Positions 36,053-45,100 of a stretch of DNA of 64,000 nucleotides are shown one piece after another. Each line of letters opens with the position of its first letter. Position 1 is the stretch's first letter. The DNA comes from Curtobacterium sp. Leaf183 (lineage in GTDB: Bacteria; Actinomycetota; Actinomycetes; Actinomycetales; Microbacteriaceae): the NCBI RefSeq assembly GCF_001424385.1, contig NZ_LMPO01000008.1, forward strand, positions 544,567 to 608,566, written 5' to 3'. The notes under the pieces were generated by a model, which had not been told where the DNA came from, ran no database searches, and was given only the letters and a program-made list of their open reading frames with translations. A program made the translations under genes and the position numbers.

Positions 36053-36436
36053 ATGAGCGCGCAGGACGTCCGGGTGCGTCGCGACGACGCGCGGTCGTTC
36101 CTGGAGACGGCTCGGCTGCTCGTCGAGTCCGACGTCCAGGCAGACTGGAAGACCGCGGGTTCGAACGCCGTGCTCGGCGGGATCGCGGCGTCCGATGCGA
36201 TCTGCGGGGCGGTGCTCGGCGAGCACCACAACGGGGAAGACCACCGCGAGGCGAAGCGGCTCCTCGACCGCGCGACCTCGCCCGACACCACACCGGGCGT
36301 GAACCTCAAACGCCTGGTCGACGAGAAGACGAACTACCAGTACTCGTCCGCGCGCGTCACGCTGGCGGGTACCCGGAGACTCATCACGGCGCTCGAGCGG
36401 CTCGTCGAGAAGATGGACGCGGTTCTCCAGGGCTGA
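36053..36436 (+). CDS. HEPN-like helical protein, putative toxin partner
   Basis: A 127-residue all-helical protein. RSFLETARLLVESDVQADWK, SNAVLGGIAASDAICGAVLG and the C-terminal LITALERLVEKMDAVL fit the HEPN fold. The RxxxxH ribonuclease motif of classical HEPN toxins is not obvious; EHHNGEDHREAKRLL is the nearest His-rich stretch. It follows the HTH-MNT gene by 20 bp. A toxin-antitoxin-like or regulatory pair is inferred from this arrangement. Confidence 0.75.
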   Translation: MSAQDVRVRRDDARSFLETARLLVESDVQADWKTAGSNAVLGGIAASDAICGAVLGEHHNGEDHREAKRLLDRATSPDTTPGVNLKRLVDEKTNYQYSSARVTLAGTRRLITALERLVEKMDAVLQG

Positions 36437-36614
36437 CCGGATCAGCGATGGCCGCGGCGGTCCGGTCTCGCCCTACGTGACCGGTCGCCGCTACGGGGTC
36501 CAGCGTTCGACGGTGGACCGGCGCCGGCGAGGTCGGACGGTCTGGAACATGACGACTGTCCCAGGTGGGCAACTCTCGTCGTCCAGGGGAACCGTTGCTC
36601 GCCCCGGAGCGGTT

Positions 36615-36660
36615 CGGACAGGAGGCACGGTGCGGGGCGACACCGAGCCTCCTGCCCGTC
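36615..36660. terminator. Terminator-like hairpin
   Basis: CGGACAGGAGGCACGGTG pairs with CACCGAGCCTCCTGCCCG around an 8-nt loop, a variant of the recurrent hairpin. It lies downstream of the MNT/HEPN pair and of the leftward regulator remnant. Bases 36437-36614 hold no recognised gene. Confidence 0.7.
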
Positions 36661-36680
36661 AGGTGCCCACCTCAACTCGT

Positions 36681-37334
36681 TCAGGGCGTCGACGTCGCCG
36701 CCCCGAGCTGCACCGCGAGCTCCATGCAGCGCAGCTGCGCCGGGGAGAAGTCGTAGGGCATGCTCCTGATGACCTCCGAGGCGCTCCTGACGCGGGCGCC
36801 GTCCGCTGCGTCCGGCTCGGACACCGCGTCAGCGTCCCCGGGCGGATGCAGCTCGTCCCAGGCGTCGAAGATCGCGTCGTCTTCCTCGAGCTGACCGGAC
36901 TCCTCGATGACGCGCATCAGCGCGGTCTCGAAGGCGTGCCGCTCGGCGGCGACCCGCGCCACCCGGGGGTCGTCCACGGCGACCGTGTCATCGAGCGCCC
37001 CCTCGGCCAGGTCGATGCGATCGGACTCGGCGCGCAGCTCGGGGTGGAGGGCCAGCGCGAGGAAGCGGCCGGCCTGGGCGACGGCACCGAGCGGACCGAA
37101 GACCCGCTCGGTCACCAGCAGGGTGTCCAGATCGTCCTGGCGCAACAGGCCCTCCGGCGCAGCCTGCAGGCGGCGGGAGACGATGTCGTCGAGCAGTCCC
37201 AACCGGCTGCCGAGGGTCCGCATGCGCTCCACCGCGGCCCGCTTGCGCCGCAGCTCGGCCTCCTGCGCGGCAAGGGCGTCCTCCAGTCGCGCGAGGACTC
37301 CGTCGACGTCGTGTTCGTCGCCGGCACCGCGCAG
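36681..37334 (-). pseudogene. 3' remnant of a regulator (possibly MerR-type), 5' end lost
   Basis: An in-frame ATG gives 183 residues from 37232, but coding-like sequence reads further upstream (EHDVDGVLARLEDALAAQEA, then ELRRKRAAVERMR) to the edge of phnE at about 37334. This acidic/basic alternation is a coiled coil like the linker after a MerR DNA-binding domain. The rest, including FSPAQLRCMELAVQLGA near the end, would be an effector part. No HTH remains. It faces the truncated phnE head to head, so both lost their starts. The MerR assignment is tentative. Confidence 0.5.
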
Positions 37335-38852
37335 ATGGACCCGATCAGCTTCCCGTCACCCGGTGACCTGGTCTACCTGATCGGCCTGACCCTCGGCATC
37401 GTCATCCTGGGCACGGTCGTCGCCGCGGTCATCTCGGTGCCGGTGGCCTGGGTCGCGGCCGCCAACACGACGCCCGTCAGCTGGATGCGCTGGCTCGGCC
37501 GGGCGATCGGCGCCGTGACCCGCGCCGTCCCGGACGTCGTCATCGCCCTGGCGTTCTCGCTGACCTTCGCGCTGGGGAGCCCGCTGCCGGGCATCCTGGC
37601 GCTGGGCATCCACTCGATCGGCATGATCTCGAAGCTGTTCGCCGACGCGGTCGAGCAGATCGACGACGGGCCCCGGCTGGCGATCCGCGCCGCGGGAGGA
37701 TCGCGCGCGCAGGAGTTCTGGGCCGGGGTCTTCCCCCAGGTCCTCCCGTCGTGGATCGCGACCACGCTGCACCGCTTCGACATCAACCTGCGGGGCTCGG
37801 CGATCCTGGGCTACGCCGGCGTCGGCGGCCTCGGGTACGCGATGAAGATCTCCTTCGCGCAGTTCCCCACCGGGTACGGACGAGGCCTCGGCATCGCGAT
37901 CGTCATCTTCGTCCTGTGCGTCGTGCTCGAGGTCGTCTCGTCGACGATCCGCCGGAACCTGCTCGGCGTCGAACCGTCCGGCCGGGGTCTCGGTGACCGC
38001 ATCGTCCGCCGTGCGACCAGGAACCGACCCGCACCGGTCCGCCGCGACGGCACCGCGGTCACCGTGGCCTCGATGTCCCGGCGACCGTGGACTCCCCGAC
38101 GTGTGCGGAACACCGCGTGGTCGCTCGGTGCGGTCGCGCTCCTGGTCGCCAGCTGGTGGATGGCCGGCGTCGACTTCGACGACATCGCCTGGAACCAGGT
38201 GATGCCGACCCTGCGGAGCTTCTGGCCGTTGAGCCTCGGCACCCACTCCTTCGGCGAGTTCGCCGGCGCGCTGCTGGTGACGGTGCAGGTCGCCTTCGCC
38301 GCCGCGCTGCTCTCGCTCGTCCTGTCGCTCGTCGTCGGGTCGCTCGCCGCGCGCAACGTCGCACCGAACGGTCCGGTCCGCACGGTGTTCCGTGTGGTGC
38401 TGGTCGTGTTCCGCGGCGTCCCGGAGCTGGTCCTCGCGATCTTCCTCATCATGGTCACCGGCCTCGGCAACCAGGCCGGGGTCGTCGCCCTGGCGTTCGG
38501 CGGGATCGGGCTGCTCGGCAAGCTCATCGCCGACTCGTTCGAGGAGGTCCCATCCGGACCCGAGCGCGCCCTGACGGCCGCCGGAGCCACCCGGGGCCAG
38601 CGCTACCTCGCCGCCACGCTCCCGCAGGGGATGCCCTCGCTCGTCGGCAACTCGCTGTACCTCGTCGACACGAACATCCGCGCGGCGACCCTGCTCGGGA
38701 TCGTGGGCGGTGGTGGCGTCGGCTTCTACCTGACGAACGCGTCGACGGTGCTCACCCTGCACGGGCAGGTGACGACCCTGGTCCTGATGGTGCTCGTCGC
38801 CGTGCTCGCCGTCGAGGGGCTCGCGGCCTGGATGCGCCGGGTGTACCGGTGA
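37335..38852 (+). CDS. phnE: Fused double-domain phosphonate ABC permease PhnE, 5'-truncated
   Basis: About 505 residues containing two PhnE permease domains in tandem. Domain 1 has [20 protein letters not shown] and [20 protein letters not shown]; domain 2 has [19 protein letters not shown] and [20 protein letters not shown]. Domain 1 starts directly at its second membrane helix ([20 protein letters not shown]), lacking the N-terminal helix and about 50-60 residues that domain 2 retains. No Shine-Dalgarno precedes the ATG at 37335. phnC and phnD, usually upstream, are missing. It is probably non-functional or unexpressed. Confidence 0.82.
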   Translation: MDPISFPSPGDLVYLIGLTLGIVILGTVVAAVISVPVAWVAAANTTPVSWMRWLGRAIGAVTRAVPDVVIALAFSLTFALGSPLPGILALGIHSIGMISKLFADAVEQIDDGPRLAIRAAGGSRAQEFWAGVFPQVLPSWIATTLHRFDINLRGSAILGYAGVGGLGYAMKISFAQFPTGYGRGLGIAIVIFVLCVVLEVVSSTIRRNLLGVEPSGRGLGDRIVRRATRNRPAPVRRDGTAVTVASMSRRPWTPRRVRNTAWSLGAVALLVASWWMAGVDFDDIAWNQVMPTLRSFWPLSLGTHSFGEFAGALLVTVQVAFAAALLSLVLSLVVGSLAARNVAPNGPVRTVFRVVLVVFRGVPELVLAIFLIMVTGLGNQAGVVALAFGGIGLLGKLIADSFEEVPSGPERALTAAGATRGQRYLAATLPQGMPSLVGNSLYLVDTNIRAATLLGIVGGGGVGFYLTNASTVLTLHGQVTTLVLMVLVAVLAVEGLAAWMRRVYR

Positions 38853-39466
38853 CCGGCCGTCTCGGCGTGGAGCCGCTGGTCGGCGCCGGCACCGTGATGA
38901 CCGGCAGCACCCTCGGGCGCTGGGTCGAGGTCGGAGCGGACTGCCGACTGCTCGACAGCGAGCTCGACGACTACAGCTACTGCGACCGCCTGTGCGACCT
39001 CGCGAACACGTCGGTCGGCAGGTTCTCGAACATCGCCAGTGCCGTGCGCATCGGCGCGACGGACCACCCGCTCGACCGGGCAACGCTCCACCACTTCATG
39101 TACCGCAGCAGCCGGTACTGGGACGACGCCCCCGACGACGAGGCGTTCTTCGCCGAGCGACGCGCACGCCGCACCCGGATCGGGCACGACACCTGGATCG
39201 GACACGGTGCGCAGATCAAGCCCGAGGTCACGATCGGCGACGGTGCGGTCGTCGCCGCGGGCGCGGTCGTCACCCGCGACGTGCCGCCGTACGCGATCGT
39301 CGCCGGTGTGCCGGCCCGCGTGATCCGGTTCCGACAGCCGCCCGAGGTCGCCGAACGGCTGCAGCGGCTGGCCTGGTGGGACTGGGACGACGCCACGCTG
39401 CGCGCGCGGCTCGACGACTTCCGGACGCTGTCGGTCGAGGCGTTCCTGGAGCGGTACGGCGCGTAG
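38849..39466 (+). CDS. Phosphonate-associated hexapeptide-repeat acetyltransferase
   Basis: A 205-residue left-handed beta-helix transferase. Hexapeptide turns run from VGAGTVMTG to [20 protein letters not shown], and the family's [19 protein letters not shown] is present. This type is characteristic of phosphonate-utilisation clusters; the acyl acceptor is not established here. GTG at 38849 overlaps the phnE stop. It converges with phnF. Confidence 0.86.
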   Translation: MTGRLGVEPLVGAGTVMTGSTLGRWVEVGADCRLLDSELDDYSYCDRLCDLANTSVGRFSNIASAVRIGATDHPLDRATLHHFMYRSSRYWDDAPDDEAFFAERRARRTRIGHDTWIGHGAQIKPEVTIGDGAVVAAGAVVTRDVPPYAIVAGVPARVIRFRQPPEVAERLQRLAWWDWDDATLRARLDDFRTLSVEAFLERYGA

Positions 39467-39538
39467 TCGCGCGTCCGGCACGACCGGGAGGCCCGGTGCG
39501 GCTCCGACACGGACCGCGCCTGGACGACGGGGCCGGCC

Positions 39539-40294
39539 CTAGGGCGTCCCACCGGACATCGCCGGGTGCTCCACGTCGAGCTCGACCCGGTCGGCCCGGA
39601 AGCGGGTGGTCCCCGCCTGCAGCGGCGTGCCGTCCGGCAGCGCGTCGAGGGCGTGCACGACGAGCACCACCGAGCCGGCCGGCAACGCCATGTCCGCGGC
39701 CTCGCCGCCCGTCGCGATGCGCGCGGCGACTGTCGTCGACGCGCGGACGTAGTCCTCGATCCCGACGGCGCGCAGCGCGAGCGTCATCGACCCCGTCCGG
39801 GCGAAGTGCTCGTCGAGGCCGGCGACCCGCTCGGCATCGAACCAGTGCGTGCCCGACGAGATCGTGACGTCGTCGACGGTGCGGGTGGTCTCCATCAGCA
39901 GCGCGGGGCGTCCGTCGAGTCGGAGCTGTGCGTCGACGTCCGCCGGCGGCGCGGGTTCGACGCGCGACGACAGCAGCCGTCCGGGCGCCACCGCTCCCCG
40001 TCGGCCGACGCTGTCGCTCAACCGGGTGCGCAGCCCGATGCGGTGCATGATCACCGAGTGCTCGACGACGAACGTCCCGCTCCCCCGTCGGGACCGCACC
40101 AGGTCCTCGGCGGCGAGCGCGGCGACCGCCTGGCGCACGGTGTTCCGGTGCACGCCGAACCGTTCGGCCAGCACGCCCTCGGTCGGCAGCTTGGCGGCGG
40201 GTGCCAGCGACCCGTCCGCGATCTCGCGGCGGAGCTCGTCGGCGATGAGTCGCCAGGCCGAGTACCCGCTCGCCGACCTGCGCTGCACCGTCAT
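39539..40294 (-). CDS. phnF: GntR/HutC-family regulator of phosphonate genes
   Basis: A 251-residue GntR protein. The winged helix covers about residues 12-80 (KLPTEGVLAERFGVHRNTVR, AAEDLVRSRRGSGTFV), followed by a UTRA ligand domain (about 90-245). It is divergent from phnG with an inverted repeat between them, which is the usual PhnF arrangement. It should repress the phn operon until a phosphonate-related signal or low phosphate is sensed. Confidence 0.9.
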   Translation of the reverse strand: MTVQRRSASGYSAWRLIADELRREIADGSLAPAAKLPTEGVLAERFGVHRNTVRQAVAALAAEDLVRSRRGSGTFVVEHSVIMHRIGLRTRLSDSVGRRGAVAPGRLLSSRVEPAPPADVDAQLRLDGRPALLMETTRTVDDVTISSGTHWFDAERVAGLDEHFARTGSMTLALRAVGIEDYVRASTTVAARIATGGEAADMALPAGSVVLVVHALDALPDGTPLQAGTTRFRADRVELDVEHPAMSGGTP

Positions 40295-40405
40295 GCGACC
40301 GCACTCTACCGGCGTCGGTGAACGGCCTCGTTCCCCCGATGTTCACCGACCGTCGTGCTGCCCGACGCCTGCGGGGGTCGTGCCGCACGCCCGACAGCGG
40401 TAGCG

Positions 40406-40435
40406 TCAAGTTATCCAGAAACACAGACAACTTGA
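40406..40435. promoter_or_regulatory. Candidate PhnF operator
   Basis: TCAAGTT and AACTTGA flank a partly symmetrical core (TCCAGAAACACAGA). The element lies 13 bp upstream of phnG in the phnF-phnG divergent region. Confidence 0.6.
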
Positions 40436-40447
40436 ACGGAGTTCGTC

Positions 40448-40933
40448 ATGAGCACAGCGTCCGGAGCACCTCCGGTCGAGGTCGCGGAACGGCAGCGGTG
40501 GATGCGGACCCTCGCGCTCGCACCCGTGGCCGACCTGGACACCGCATGGCAGCGGATCGACCCGAAGCCGACCGTGCAGGCGATCCGCGGACCGGAGACC
40601 GGTCTCGTGATGGTCCGCGCACGCATCGACGCCGGCGGCGACCGCTTCAACCTCGGCGAGGCGACCGTCAGCCGCGCGACCGTCCGCCTGACCGGGGACC
40701 CCCTGGCCGAGGACGTCGTCGGGACCTCGTACCTGCTCGGCACCGACGTCGAACACGCACGGCTCGCGGCGGTGTTCGACGGGCTGCTCGCCGACGCCGG
40801 ACTGCGCGACCGGGTGCTGACCGAGGTCGTCGCACCGCTCGAGCGCGCACAGGCCGAGCGGGACGAGCAGCGCCGGGTCGACGCCCGCAGCACCCTCGTC
40901 GACTTCTTCACGGTCTCGCGGGAGCACGCATGA
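40448..40933 (+). CDS. phnG: C-P lyase subunit PhnG
   Basis: A 161-residue PhnG. It has RQRWMRTLALAPVADLDTAW, the conserved ETGLVMVRARIDAGGDRFNL and GEATVSRATVRL, as expected. PhnG is part of the PhnGHIJ core complex that attaches alkylphosphonate to ribose and cleaves the C-P bond. It is the first gene of the phn operon, and its stop overlaps phnH (ATGA). Confidence 0.94.
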   Translation: MSTASGAPPVEVAERQRWMRTLALAPVADLDTAWQRIDPKPTVQAIRGPETGLVMVRARIDAGGDRFNLGEATVSRATVRLTGDPLAEDVVGTSYLLGTDVEHARLAAVFDGLLADAGLRDRVLTEVVAPLERAQAERDEQRRVDARSTLVDFFTVSREHA

Positions 40934-41550
40934 GCACCACACCGCTGATCCCCGCCCCCGGCTTCGCCGACCCGACGCGCGACGCGCAGCACGTCTTCCG
41001 CGCGGCCCTCGACGCCCTCGCCCACCCCGGTCGCCGGTACCCGCTGACCGGTCCGGCCACACCGCCCGCCGCACTCGGCCCGGGACTCGCCGCGATCGCG
41101 CTGACGCTGTTCGACGAGGAGTGCTCCGTCTGGCTCGCCGGCGCCGCCGGCGACGACCCGGAGGTCACCGCCTGGCTCGCGTTCCACACCGGCGCGGTCC
41201 GGGCCACGCTCCCCGCCGACGCTGACTTCGTCGTGGTGAGCCGGGCCTCCCGTCCGGTCCTGGCCGACCTGGCCCAGGGGACCGACGACGACCCGCACCG
41301 CTCCGCCACGCTCGTGCTCGACGTCCGCGGTGCGGACGGCGACGCGCGGCTGACCGCCAGCGGGCCCGGGATCGACGGCAGCGTCGTCGTCGACGCACCG
41401 TGGGTGGACGCGACGTTCCTGGCGGAGTGGCGGGAGAACGGCGTCCGCTTCCCGCGCGGCGTCGACCTGCTGCTGGTCGGCGACGACCACGTGTCGGCGC
41501 TCCCCCGCACCACGCGCCTGCACACGACCGACCCCCGAGAGGACGCCTGA
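40930..41550 (+). CDS. phnH: C-P lyase subunit PhnH
   Basis: A 206-residue PhnH. Marked by the N-terminal GFADPTRDAQHVFRAALDAL, AHPGR, LTLFDEECSVWL and the FPRGVDLLLV near the C-terminus. It dimerises in the PhnGHIJ complex. It overlaps phnG by four and phnI by one base, so translation is coupled. Confidence 0.94.
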   Translation: MSTTPLIPAPGFADPTRDAQHVFRAALDALAHPGRRYPLTGPATPPAALGPGLAAIALTLFDEECSVWLAGAAGDDPEVTAWLAFHTGAVRATLPADADFVVVSRASRPVLADLAQGTDDDPHRSATLVLDVRGADGDARLTASGPGIDGSVVVDAPWVDATFLAEWRENGVRFPRGVDLLLVGDDHVSALPRTTRLHTTDPREDA

Positions 41551-42707
41551 TGTACGTCGCAGTCAAGGGCGGCGAGAAGGCGATCGCCAACGCGCACGCC
41601 CTGCTCGCCCAGGAGGGCCGTGGTGACCCCGCGACCCCGCGCATCACCGCCGACGCGATCGCCGGACAGCTGTCCGTCCTGGTCGCCCGGGTCATGAACG
41701 AGGGCTCGCTCTACGACCCGGAGCTCGCCGCCCGCGCCGTGCTGCAGGCGCAGGGCGACGTGCTCGAGGCCGTGACGCTGGTGCGGTCGTACCGCACGAC
41801 GCTCCCCCGGCTCGGGTACACGTTGCCCGTCGACACCGCGGCGCTCCCGCCGCAGCGGCGCATCTCGGCGACCTTCAAGGACCTGCCCGGCGGCCAGCAG
41901 CTCGGTGTGACGTTCGACTACACGCACCGGTTGTTCGCCGATGCCGCGGCCGACGGTCCTGAGCAGACCGAGGCGGCGAGCGAGCCGTCCGGGCCGATGC
42001 CCCGCGTCAACGACCTGCTCGGCGACGCGTCGCTTATCGAACCCGAGCGGCGCCCGGGGTCGACCGACCCGGAGCCCGCCGACCTGACCCGCGACCCGAC
42101 GATGTTCCCGATGAGCCGTGCCGAGCGGCAGCAGGCGCTGACCCGCGGCGACGAGGGCTTCCTGCTGTCGCTCGGCTACTCGACGCAGCGCGGCTTCGGC
42201 CGGACCCACCCCTTCGCGGGCGAGGTCCGCGTCGGCGAGGTCGAGGTCGAGTTCAACGCACCGGACCTCGGCTTCGCGGTGCCGCTCGGGCGCATCGAGG
42301 TGACCGAGTGCCAGATGATCAACCAGTTCACGGGCAGCGCGGACGCGCCGGCGCAGTTCACGCGCGGCTACGGCCTGACGTTCGGCCGCAGTGAGCGCAA
42401 GGCGATGTCGGTGTCGCTGCTCGACCGGGCGCTCCGCGCGGACGAGTTCGGCGAGCGTCGGGTCGCACCGGCGCAGGACGAGGAGTTCGTGGTGAGCCAC
42501 AGTGACAACGTGCAGGCGACCGGGTTCGTCGAGCACCTGAAGCTGCCGCACTACGTCGACTTCCAGGCCGAGCTCGGCCTGGTGCGGCGGCTGCGGCAGG
42601 AGCACGCGACGCGGACGACGGAAGCGGCCGCGGCCGCGGCGCATGCGGACTCGGGTGCGACCGGCTCGGCTGCTGCCGCCGTCGAGCTGCAGGAGGTCGG
42701 CGCATGA
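41550..42707 (+). CDS. phnI: C-P lyase subunit PhnI (nucleosidase/ribosyltransferase)
   Basis: A 385-residue PhnI. The start MYVAVKGGEKAIANAHALLA is typical, and later segments include LGYSTQRGFGRTHPFAGEVR and VTECQMINQF. PhnI, with GHL, exchanges the base of ATP for the phosphonate to give a ribose-phosphonate triphosphate. The C-terminus carries an Ala-rich tail of about 40 residues. It overlaps phnJ (ATGA). Confidence 0.96.
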   Translation: MYVAVKGGEKAIANAHALLAQEGRGDPATPRITADAIAGQLSVLVARVMNEGSLYDPELAARAVLQAQGDVLEAVTLVRSYRTTLPRLGYTLPVDTAALPPQRRISATFKDLPGGQQLGVTFDYTHRLFADAAADGPEQTEAASEPSGPMPRVNDLLGDASLIEPERRPGSTDPEPADLTRDPTMFPMSRAERQQALTRGDEGFLLSLGYSTQRGFGRTHPFAGEVRVGEVEVEFNAPDLGFAVPLGRIEVTECQMINQFTGSADAPAQFTRGYGLTFGRSERKAMSVSLLDRALRADEFGERRVAPAQDEEFVVSHSDNVQATGFVEHLKLPHYVDFQAELGLVRRLRQEHATRTTEAAAAAAHADSGATGSAAAAVELQEVGA

Positions 42708-43594
42708 GCGGCGAGCTGGTCTACAACGTCGGGTACCTCGACGAACAGACGAAGCGGATGATCCGGCGAGCGCTGCTGAAGGCCGTCGCGATCCCCGGCT
42801 ACCAGGTGCCGTTCGCCTCGCGCGAGGTCCCGATGCCCCGCGGCTGGGGCACCGGCGGCGTGCAGGTGACCGCGTCCGTGCTCGGCGAGGACGACGTGCT
42901 CAAGGTGATCGACCAGGGCGCCGACGACACCACCAACGCGGTGTCGATCCGGCAGTTCTTCGCGAAGGTCACCGGAGCCGAGACGACGACCCGCACCGAC
43001 CGGGCCACGGTGATCCAGACCCGGCACCGGATCCCGGAGACGCCGCTGCAGGACGGTCAGGTGATGGTGTACCAGGTGCCCATCCCCGAGCCGCTGCGCT
43101 TCCTGGAACCCCGCGAGACCGAGACGCGGCGCATGCACGCGCTCGAGGAGTACGGGCTGGTGTACGTGAAGCTGTACGAGGACATCGCGCGGTACGGGCA
43201 CATCGCCACGACGTACGCCTACCCGGTGCTCGTCAACGGCCGGTACCTGATGGATCCGTCGCCCACCCCGAGCTTCGACAACCCGAAGCTGCACCAGAGC
43301 CCCGCGCTGCACCTGTACGGCGCCGGCCGCGAGAAGCGCATCTACGCCGTGCCGCCGTTCACCGACGTGGTGAGCCTGGGCTTCGAGGACCACCCCTTCG
43401 AGCCGCAGCGGTTCGAGCAGCCGTGCGCGATCTGCGGCTCGACCGGCGTGTACCTCGACGAGATCATCACCGACGACGCCGGGGGCGTGCTCTTCGCCTG
43501 CTCCGACACCGACCACTGCGAGCGGACCGTCGCCGCGGCGGGTGCTGGTGCTGGTGCTGGTGCGACCACGACGACCGAGGAGGTCTCCGCATGA
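42704..43594 (+). CDS. phnJ: C-P lyase radical-SAM subunit PhnJ
   Basis: A 296-residue PhnJ. The iron-sulfur and catalytic cysteines are in CAICGS, about 20 residues later ACSDTDHC, in the C-x2-C-x20-C-x5-C order. PhnJ breaks the C-P bond by radical chemistry, releasing the alkane and a 5-phosphoribosyl 1,2-cyclic phosphate. A short Gly-Ala repeat encoded by GGTGCT units lies near the C-terminus. It overlaps phnK. Confidence 0.96.
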   Translation: MSGELVYNVGYLDEQTKRMIRRALLKAVAIPGYQVPFASREVPMPRGWGTGGVQVTASVLGEDDVLKVIDQGADDTTNAVSIRQFFAKVTGAETTTRTDRATVIQTRHRIPETPLQDGQVMVYQVPIPEPLRFLEPRETETRRMHALEEYGLVYVKLYEDIARYGHIATTYAYPVLVNGRYLMDPSPTPSFDNPKLHQSPALHLYGAGREKRIYAVPPFTDVVSLGFEDHPFEPQRFEQPCAICGSTGVYLDEIITDDAGGVLFACSDTDHCERTVAAAGAGAGAGATTTTEEVSA

Positions 43595-44367
43595 CCGACA
43601 GTCCCCTGCTCGACGTCCGCGGTGCCGGGCACCGCTACGGCGACCGCTACGGCTGCCGCGACGTCGACTTCCAGCTCTGGCCCGGCGAGGTCCTGGCCGT
43701 CGTCGGCGAGTCCGGCTCCGGCAAGTCGACGCTGCTCGGCACCCTGTCCCGACGGCTGGCGCTGACCGAGGGCAGCGTCCGCTACGCCACGGCCGACGGC
43801 TCCACCGTCGAGCTCGCCGACCTGAGCGAGAGCGCGCTCCGTCGGCTCTGGCGCTCCGAGTGGGGCTTCGTGCACCAGGACGCCGCCGACGGGCTCCGCA
43901 TGCACGTCAGCGCCGGCGGCAACGTCGGCGAACCGCTCATGGCGACGGGATGGCGGCACTACGGCCGGATCCGTGCGGCCGCAGCGGAGTGGCTCGAACG
44001 GGTCGAGATCCCCGTCGACCGCATCGACGACGCCCCGACCACGTTCTCCGGCGGCATGCGCCAGCGCCTGCAGATCGCCCGCAACCTGGTGGTGTCCCCC
44101 AGGCTGGTCTTCATGGACGAGCCGACGAGCGGTCTGGACGTGTCGGTGCAGGCCCGCCTGCTCGACCTCATCCGCTCCCTCGTCGCCGAACTCGGGCTGG
44201 CCGTCGTGATCGTCACGCACGACCTCGCCGTCGCCCGGCTGATCTCGCACCGGACCCTCGTCATGCAGGGCGGCCGCGTGATCGAGTCCGGTCTGACCGA
44301 CCGCGTGCTCGACGACCCCCAGGCCGCGTACACGCAGCTCCTCGTCTCCTCGATCCTCCAGGGGTGA
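43591..44367 (+). CDS. phnK: C-P lyase ABC-type ATPase PhnK
   Basis: A 258-residue ABC ATPase. Walker A is GESGSGKST (about 40-48), the signature is FSGGMRQRLQIARN, Walker B is RLVFMDEPTSGLD and the switch is VTHDL. The variant KHRYGDRYGCRDVDF-like start (residues 13-28) is typical of PhnK. PhnK docks on the PhnGHIJ core rather than on a membrane permease. Confidence 0.95.
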   Translation: MTDSPLLDVRGAGHRYGDRYGCRDVDFQLWPGEVLAVVGESGSGKSTLLGTLSRRLALTEGSVRYATADGSTVELADLSESALRRLWRSEWGFVHQDAADGLRMHVSAGGNVGEPLMATGWRHYGRIRAAAAEWLERVEIPVDRIDDAPTTFSGGMRQRLQIARNLVVSPRLVFMDEPTSGLDVSVQARLLDLIRSLVAELGLAVVIVTHDLAVARLISHRTLVMQGGRVIESGLTDRVLDDPQAAYTQLLVSSILQG

Positions 44368-44374
44368 ACCGACC

Positions 44375-45100
44375 ATGACCGAACCGATCCTCACCGTCTC
44401 CCGGGTCGAGAAGACCTTCACCATGCACCTGCAGGGCGGCCAGCGCATCGAGGTGCTGCGCGGACTCGACTTCCGCGTGCACCCGGGCGAGTGCGTCGTC
44501 CTGGGCGGCGCCTCCGGCGCCGGCAAGAGCTCCGTCCTGAAGATGGTCTACGGCAACTACGCCGTCGACCGCGGGAGCGTCCTGCTCGGCGGTGACCCAC
44601 CGCTCGACCTCGCCACCGCCGACCCGCGGCAGGTCCTCGCCGCCCGTCGGCACACGATGGGCTACGTCAGCCAGTTCCTGCGCTGCGTCCCGCGCGTGCC
44701 CGCACTCCAGGTGGTCGCGGAACCGCTGCTGGAGCGCGGCGTCGCCCGCCAGGAGGCCCGGGACCGGGCCGCAGCGCTGCTCACCCGGGTGCACATCCCG
44801 GAACGCCTCTGGTCACTCCCGCCCGCCACGTTCTCCGGCGGCGAGCAGCAGCGGGTGAACATCGCGCGCGGGTTCGTCGCGGACCTGCCGCTGCTGCTGC
44901 TCGACGAGCCGACGGCCTCGCTGGACGTCCGGAACCGTGACGTGGTGGTGGACCTGATCGCCGAGAAGCGGGCGAACGGCACCGCGATGCTCGGCATCTT
45001 CCACGACACCGAGGTGCGCGAAGCCGTCGCCGACCGCATCGTCGACGTCGCGGCGTCCTCGCCCGCGGCGCTCCGGACCCCGGTCCCGGTGGCGTCGTGA
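44375..45100 (+). CDS. phnL: C-P lyase ABC-type ATPase PhnL
   Basis: A 241-residue ABC ATPase. Walker A is GASGAGKSS, the signature FSGGEQQRVNIARG, and Walker B LLLLDEPTASLD. It has the PhnL-type segment TMGYVSQFLRCVPRVPAL. PhnL supports formation of the ribose-phosphonate. It starts 7 bp after phnK with AGGGGTG upstream and overlaps the DUF1045 gene (GTGA). Confidence 0.95.
   Translation: MTEPILTVSRVEKTFTMHLQGGQRIEVLRGLDFRVHPGECVVLGGASGAGKSSVLKMVYGNYAVDRGSVLLGGDPPLDLATADPRQVLAARRHTMGYVSQFLRCVPRVPALQVVAEPLLERGVARQEARDRAAALLTRVHIPERLWSLPPATFSGGEQQRVNIARGFVADLPLLLLDEPTASLDVRNRDVVVDLIAEKRANGTAMLGIFHDTEVREAVADRIVDVAASSPAALRTPVPVAS

Noticed and set aside
36477-37334. N-terminal 286 codons in frame with phnE
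   Set aside because: They translate to Arg-rich and His-rich sequence without membrane helices and are antisense to the regulator remnant, so they are not part of PhnE.
39481-39532. Terminator hairpin between the acetyltransferase and phnF
   Set aside because: GACCGGGAGGCCCGGTG is present, but the right arm is too degraded to list as a functional terminator; it is mentioned only as a decayed copy.
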